This document shows positions 5,874-10,099 of a stretch of 10,099 nucleotides of DNA, piece after piece. Position 1 is the first letter of the stretch. Each line of letters begins with the position of its first letter. Position numbers and translations under genes: made by a program. The notes beneath the pieces are model-generated. The model did no database searches. It had not been told where the DNA came from and saw only the letters and a program-made list of their open reading frames with translations. This DNA is from Flavobacteriaceae bacterium (GTDB lineage Bacteria; Bacteroidota; Bacteroidia; Flavobacteriales; Flavobacteriaceae), in NCBI GenBank assembly GCA_014239895.1, contig JAAZXZ010000014.1, forward strand, positions 1-10,099, written 5' to 3'.

Positions 5874-8687
5874 ATGAAGTATAACTTTAAATCAATAGAA
5901 AAAAAATGGCAAAAGTATTGGATAGAAAATAATACATATAAAACCAAAATTGATTTAGATAAGAAAAAATACTATGTAATGGATATGTTTCCATATCCAA
6001 GTGGAGAGGGCCTTCACGTCGGTCATCCTTTAGGTTATATAGCTTCTGATATCTATTCTAGATTTAAAAAATTAAAGGGATTTAATGTATTACACCCCCA
6101 AGGTTATGATAGTTTTGGATTGCCAGCAGAACAATATGCAATTCAAACGGGCCAACATCCAAAAAAAACTACTGAAGAAAACATAAATACCTATAGAAAT
6201 CAATTAGATAAAATCGGGTTTTCATTTGATTGGTCTAGAGAAATTAGAACTAGCGATCCAGACTATTATAGATGGACTCAATTTATTTTTATTGAACTAT
6301 TTGAATCATGGTATGATAAGGATCAAGATAAGGCAAGACCAATCGATGATTTAATCAGTATTTTTAATCAGTCAGGGAATCAACAAATAAATCTTACAAC
6401 TACTAAAAATGCCTTAAAATTTTCTTCAGAACAATGGAATGATTTTAATAAGGGAAAAAGGGAAAAAATACTACAAGATTACAGAATTGCATATTTAGCT
6501 AAATCAGAAGTTAATTGGTGTCCTGAATTAGGAACGGTATTGGCTAATGATGAAATTGTAAATGGTGTATCTGAAAGAGGAGGCTTTAAAATAGAAAAGA
6601 GATTAATGTTGCAATGGAATATGAGAATTAGTGCATATGCAGATAGACTATTAAATGATTTAGACAAAATTGATTGGTCACCTTCAATAAAAGAAACACA
6701 AAGAAATTGGATTGGGAAATCAATTGGTGTTTCCATGAAATTTAATATTATTGGGCATGATGATTCTATAGAAGTTTTCACCACTAGACCTGACACAATA
6801 TTTGGAGTTAGTTTTATGACGTTAGCACCTGAACATGAACTTACATTAAATATTACTACTAAAGAAAACAGGGCTGAAGTTCAAGAATATATAAGATTAG
6901 CATCAAACAGAAGTGAGAAGGATCGTATTTCAGAAGTAAAAAAAATAACAGGAGTATTTACGGGTTCTTATGCAGAACACCCTCTTACTAAAGAGAAAAT
7001 TCCAATATGGATCGGAGATTATGTTTTAGCAACTTATGGAACAGGAGCAGTAATGTCTGTTCCGTGTGGAGATCAGAGGGATTATGATTTTGCAAAGTAT
7101 TTTGATATTGATATTCCTAATATTTTTAAAGGGAAAGACATATCAAAAGAAGCTTTTGTTGATAAAGAAAATTTTGAATTACAAAACAGCTCATTTATAG
7201 ATGGTCTTTCTTTTGAAGATGCTACAGACTCTATTATTTCTAGATTAGAGAAAGATGGAATTGGCATTAAAGAAATTAATTATAGATTGAGAGATGCAGT
7301 TTTTTCTAGACAAAGGTATTGGGGTGAACCATTCCCTGTATATTATGTAAATAGCGTACCAAAAATTATAGAAAAAGCCTATTTACCTATAAAACTTCCA
7401 GATGTTGAAAAATATCTTCCAACAGAATCGGGAGATCCTCCTCTTGGAAGAGCAGAGTATTGGGCATGGGATGAAAAAGAAAAAAAAATAGTTCCTAAAA
7501 ATAAAATAGACAACAAATCAATTTTTCCAATTGAATTAAATACAATGCCAGGATGGGCTGGAAGTTCCTGGTATTTTTTAAGGTATATAGATCCTAAGAA
7601 TTCTAATCATATATGCAGTAAAAAAACTTTAGATTACTGGTCAAATGTAGATTTATATATTGGGGGTAGTGAACATGCAACTGGACATCTTCTTTATTCA
7701 AGATTTTGGACTAAATTTTTATATGACAGGAAACTTATTCCATTTGATGAGCCATTTAAAAAATTAATAAATCAAGGCATGATTTTAGGTTCTAGTGCAA
7801 TTATATATAGACTTTCAGGGACTAATAAATATATCTCAAAAGATTTATTAAAAAACGAGGATATTGAAGAAATTCATGTTGATGTTAATTTGGTCAATTT
7901 TTCTGATGAATTAGATATAGAAGGACTAAAGAAATGGCAACCAATTTTCGAGGAAGCTGAATTTGTCTCTAAGAACAATGTATTTATGGTTGAGAGAAAA
8001 ATAGAAAAAATGTCTAAGAGATGGTATAATGTTGTAAATCCAGATTTAATATGTGAGGACTATGGTGCTGACAGTTTAAGATTATTTGAAATGTTTTTAG
8101 GACCTTTAGAACAATATAAACCATGGAATACGTCAGGTATAGTTGGAACGCATAATTTTTTAAAAAAATTATGGAAATTATATGTAGATGAATCGGGAAT
8201 TAAAGTAAAAAACATAAAACCTGAGTTAGACAATTTAAAAACTCTTCATAAAACAATTAAGAAGATTGAAGGTGATATTGAGTCATACTCATTTAATACA
8301 GCTGTTTCAAATTTTATGATTGCAGTTAATGATTTGACTGACCAAAATTGTGTTAGTAGTGAAATATTATCACCGCTATTAATAATTTTATCTCCATATG
8401 TGCCACATATTACAGAAGAATTATGGAGTTTACTTGGAAATAAAGAATCCATAACAAAGGAATCCTTCCCTAATTTTGAAAAGAAATATTTAAAAGAAGA
8501 AAGCAAAATTTATCCTATATCAATTAATGGAAAAGTTAGGCTTAAACTAGAATTATCTTTTGATCTTACCAATAAAGAAATAGAGAAAATCATAATGGCT
8601 AATGATAATGTTTTAAATAAGTTAGAAGGTGTTAAGCCAAAAAGGATTATTATCGTCCCTGGAAAAATTATTAATTTAGTGATTTAG
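5874..8687 (+). CDS. leuS: Leucine--tRNA ligase (LeuRS)
   Basis: LeuRS is the class I synthetase that activates leucine and charges tRNA-Leu. It is complete at 937 residues. The HIGH motif is HVGH (48-51), within MFPYPSGEGLHVGHPLGY. An insertion of roughly 57 residues relative to the E. coli enzyme lies before VNWCPELGTVLAND (213-226), typical of Bacteroidota. The CP1 editing domain has the T-rich motif TTRPDTIFG (303-311) and YGTGAVMSVPCGDQRD (388-403). RQRYWGEPFP (479-488) and MPGWAGSSWYFLRYIDP (558-574) follow. The second catalytic signature is KMSKR (712-716) rather than KMSKS, leading into NVVNPD. The anticodon-binding domain contains PHITEELW (844-851), and the C-terminal domain starts near INGKVRLKLEL (884-894) and ends IIIVPGKIINLVI. 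The ATG fits the family N-terminus. It is followed after 2 bases by a small membrane protein gene. Confidence 0.98.
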   Translation: MKYNFKSIEKKWQKYWIENNTYKTKIDLDKKKYYVMDMFPYPSGEGLHVGHPLGYIASDIYSRFKKLKGFNVLHPQGYDSFGLPAEQYAIQTGQHPKKTTEENINTYRNQLDKIGFSFDWSREIRTSDPDYYRWTQFIFIELFESWYDKDQDKARPIDDLISIFNQSGNQQINLTTTKNALKFSSEQWNDFNKGKREKILQDYRIAYLAKSEVNWCPELGTVLANDEIVNGVSERGGFKIEKRLMLQWNMRISAYADRLLNDLDKIDWSPSIKETQRNWIGKSIGVSMKFNIIGHDDSIEVFTTRPDTIFGVSFMTLAPEHELTLNITTKENRAEVQEYIRLASNRSEKDRISEVKKITGVFTGSYAEHPLTKEKIPIWIGDYVLATYGTGAVMSVPCGDQRDYDFAKYFDIDIPNIFKGKDISKEAFVDKENFELQNSSFIDGLSFEDATDSIISRLEKDGIGIKEINYRLRDAVFSRQRYWGEPFPVYYVNSVPKIIEKAYLPIKLPDVEKYLPTESGDPPLGRAEYWAWDEKEKKIVPKNKIDNKSIFPIELNTMPGWAGSSWYFLRYIDPKNSNHICSKKTLDYWSNVDLYIGGSEHATGHLLYSRFWTKFLYDRKLIPFDEPFKKLINQGMILGSSAIIYRLSGTNKYISKDLLKNEDIEEIHVDVNLVNFSDELDIEGLKKWQPIFEEAEFVSKNNVFMVERKIEKMSKRWYNVVNPDLICEDYGADSLRLFEMFLGPLEQYKPWNTSGIVGTHNFLKKLWKLYVDESGIKVKNIKPELDNLKTLHKTIKKIEGDIESYSFNTAVSNFMIAVNDLTDQNCVSSEILSPLLIILSPYVPHITEELWSLLGNKESITKESFPNFEKKYLKEESKIYPISINGKVRLKLELSFDLTNKEIEKIIMANDNVLNKLEGVKPKRIIIVPGKIINLVI

Positions 8688-8689
8688 TT

Positions 8690-9001
8690 ATGATTTTTTG
8701 GACAGTCTTTATTGTTGATGTTTTATTGATTTTTACTGGATATGTAGTAAATAAAAATAATGCTAAATATTTAATGGCGGGATATAATACCATGTCAGTA
8801 GAAGAAAGAAAAAAAGTTGATTTAGAAAATCTTCTAATTTTTTGGAAAAAGTTTTTTGTGATACTTACTTTTGCTTCTACTTTAATTTTTACAATCTCTT
8901 ATCTTATGTTTTCTGAAGCGGTGACAGCAGTAATTTGGTCAGTATGTTTAATTATTCCATGGCCAATATTTATATATAAGCTTCAAAAATTTGTTAAGTA
9001 A
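8690..9001 (+). CDS. Small membrane protein, DUF3784-like
   Basis: This encodes 103 residues with three predicted membrane helices (about 2-20, 52-73 and 77-95). Between the first two lies a cytoplasmic-looking loop, LMAGYNTMSVEERKKVDLE (28-46). The stretch AGYNTMSxEE+KxxD is the hallmark of the DUF3784 family of small membrane proteins, seen in Firmicutes and Bacteroidota; no function is known. The ATG is two bases after the leuS stop, so translation is probably coupled to leuS and the gene shares its transcript. The linkage to leuS may be simply positional, with no functional tie to tRNA charging visible. Identification rests on recognition of the loop motif. Confidence 0.78.
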   Translation: MIFWTVFIVDVLLIFTGYVVNKNNAKYLMAGYNTMSVEERKKVDLENLLIFWKKFFVILTFASTLIFTISYLMFSEAVTAVIWSVCLIIPWPIFIYKLQKFVK

Positions 9002-9100
9002 AGTTATAATTTAAATGCTACCTACTTTTCTTTAAATTTAATATTATATTCTTCTAGTTTTTTTAGAATTTGATTATTAATTCTTTCTTATATTTAGTGC

Positions 9101-10099
9101 ATGAAGTTTAAAATTATCTTACCTATTTTCTTTCTTTTTATAATAAGTTTTTCATATGCTCAAGATTTAAATTTTGAAAAATCACCTGAAAATTATCAAT
9201 TATATCCTCGTGATAAAAATAATAAAGCATCTGTTGTTTTTTCTGGAATTACAACTGAAAAAAACAAACTCAATGAGCTTGAATTAAAAGTTTACAAGGA
9301 TGAAGCTTTATATGAATCAAAGTTTATTAAAATTGAAAATAAAAAGTTTGAGTTTTCTTATATTATTAATGCTGGGTTGTTTGAATATAGATTTGAATTG
9401 TATGATAATAAAAAAAACGAAAAAAAACTTTTATTTAGTGCAGATAATATAGTTTGTGGTGATGCCTATATAATTACTGGTCAATCTAATTCTCATGCTA
9501 GTAGTAATAAATCTATCTATTCGAGTCCTTTTATTAGGAGTTTTGGAGTCAAGACAGGTTATGAAAAATATTCTGATGAGGATAAAAAAATTAGATGGGG
9601 TTTAGCAACTGGAAATTGCAAGAATTGTAAAGGAGAGGCCTGGGAGAAAGGATATGATGGTGGCTGGTTTGTTAAAATTTCTCATGGTGTAGGAGTTTGG
9701 GGAATGGAATTAGCAAAATTATTAGTTGAGAAATACCAAATACCTGTGTCTATTATTAATGGAGGAAGTGGTTCTTCAACTATTGAAGAAAACATGCTCT
9801 ATCCTGAAAAAATATCTTTAGAAACTAGTTTTGGAAGATTAGCTTACAGAGTTGATCAAGCAGGTCTTAAGAATAGTATTAAGGCTATTTTTTATCATCA
9901 AGGTGAATCGGATACTTATAAAGAGCGTGCTTTATCTTATGCCAACAATTTTGATATTTTAAATAAAGACTGGAAACGTGTATATAAAGGTTTAGAGAAA
10001 ATATATCTGTTTCAGATACATCCGGGATGCGGCGATGCTTTTCAATCTGAAATTCGTGAAATTCAAACTCAGATTTCAAAAAAGTATGATCATGTAAAA
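9101..10099 (+). CDS. Secreted SASA-family carbohydrate esterase (partial, 3' end missing)
   Basis: The frame runs from ATG 9101 to the window end with 333 codons and no stop. Residues 1-20 form a type I signal peptide with likely cleavage SYA|QD. Residues about 25-115 are a beta-rich domain ahead of the catalytic part. The catalytic SGNH/SASA blocks are YIITGQSNSH (123-132, candidate nucleophile Ser129), SIINGGSGSSTIEE (217-230, oxyanion-hole Gly/Asn block) and AIFYHQGESD (262-271). These match sialate O-acetylesterase and acetylxylan-esterase-like enzymes that remove acetyl groups from glycans outside the cytoplasm. The catalytic Asp-x-x-His near the C-terminus lies past the window, and a type IX secretion tail could lie there too. 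GNCKNCKGE (171-179) has a CxxC pair that might bind metal or form a disulfide. The 99 bases before it hold no gene I can support. Confidence 0.86.
   Translation, partial: MKFKIILPIFFLFIISFSYAQDLNFEKSPENYQLYPRDKNNKASVVFSGITTEKNKLNELELKVYKDEALYESKFIKIENKKFEFSYIINAGLFEYRFELYDNKKNEKKLLFSADNIVCGDAYIITGQSNSHASSNKSIYSSPFIRSFGVKTGYEKYSDEDKKIRWGLATGNCKNCKGEAWEKGYDGGWFVKISHGVGVWGMELAKLLVEKYQIPVSIINGGSGSSTIEENMLYPEKISLETSFGRLAYRVDQAGLKNSIKAIFYHQGESDTYKERALSYANNFDILNKDWKRVYKGLEKIYLFQIHPGCGDAFQSEIREIQTQISKKYDHVK

Noticed and set aside
6479..7267. Leftward open frames of 105 and 61 codons inside leuS
   Set aside because: They are antisense to the highly conserved LeuRS editing domain and have no family resemblance or promoter.
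9052..9068. TTCTA / TAGAA inverted repeat as a terminator after the DUF3784-like gene
   Set aside because: The stem is only five A/T-rich pairs, the T run lies in the loop and not after the stem, so it would not act as an intrinsic terminator.
9020..9088. A leftward stretch of 20 open codons, rich in Lys and Glu, between the DUF3784-like gene and the esterase
   Set aside because: It has stops on both sides and no start codon; such a run is expected by chance in sequence this rich in A and T.
9069..9096. TTTG and TATATTTA, 16 bases apart, as a promoter for the esterase gene
   Set aside because: The -7 element has one mismatch, and the start of RNA would fall on or after the ATG, so it would require leaderless translation; too weak to annotate.
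9885..10079. A leftward open frame of 64 codons
   Set aside because: It lies wholly antisense to the esterase coding frame, which has a signal peptide and all expected catalytic blocks; its translation resembles no family.

Overview
The window looks like the chromosome of an AT-rich marine or free-living member of Bacteroidota, most likely class Flavobacteriia. The evidence is the set of lineage-typical families (a SusC/RagA-like TonB-dependent receptor end, DUF3127, DUF3098, a short TruB, a LeuRS with a long Bacteroidota-type insertion). Shine-Dalgarno signals are almost absent, and several gene starts are preceded by the Bacteroidota -7 promoter element TAnnTTTG. Base use is uniformly AT-rich, and I see no mobile element, CRISPR array, tRNA or rRNA.

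Layout, left to right: (1) the last 30 codons of a TonB-dependent outer-membrane receptor (+), whose stop overlaps the stop of a convergent small lipoprotein gene with a degenerate Rieske-like domain (-). (2) A terminator-like hairpin, then greA and a HIT-family hydrolase (+), directly abutting. (3) A two-TM sensor histidine kinase (-), overlapping the HIT gene tail to tail by 21 bases, with no response regulator beside it. (4) A DUF3127 gene (+) coding for an OB-fold-like protein with an SSB-like acidic tail. (5) A tight leftward unit ftsX - DUF3098 - uppP - truB, with gaps of 1 and 4 bases and a 1-base TAATG overlap. It joins divisome/peptidoglycan-hydrolase control, undecaprenyl phosphate recycling and tRNA U55 pseudouridylation. 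(6) A divergent intergenic region with a perfect 18-bp palindrome beside the leuS promoter. (7) leuS and a small DUF3784-like membrane protein gene (+), 2 bases apart. (8) A secreted SASA-type (sialate O-acetylesterase-like) carbohydrate esterase (+), cut by the window end.

Most of this is core housekeeping: transcript-cleavage factor, nucleotide hydrolase, ssDNA-binding-like protein, tRNA modification and charging, cell-wall lipid recycling and division. The receptor and the esterase at the two edges hint at polysaccharide use. No clearly new multi-gene system is visible. The points most worth checking are the 3' ends and leaders: convergent overlapping genes that imply long antisense transcripts, and the hairpin before greA. 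Others are the Rieske-like protein without its histidine ligands, the SSB-like tail on DUF3127, and the palindrome at the leuS promoter.
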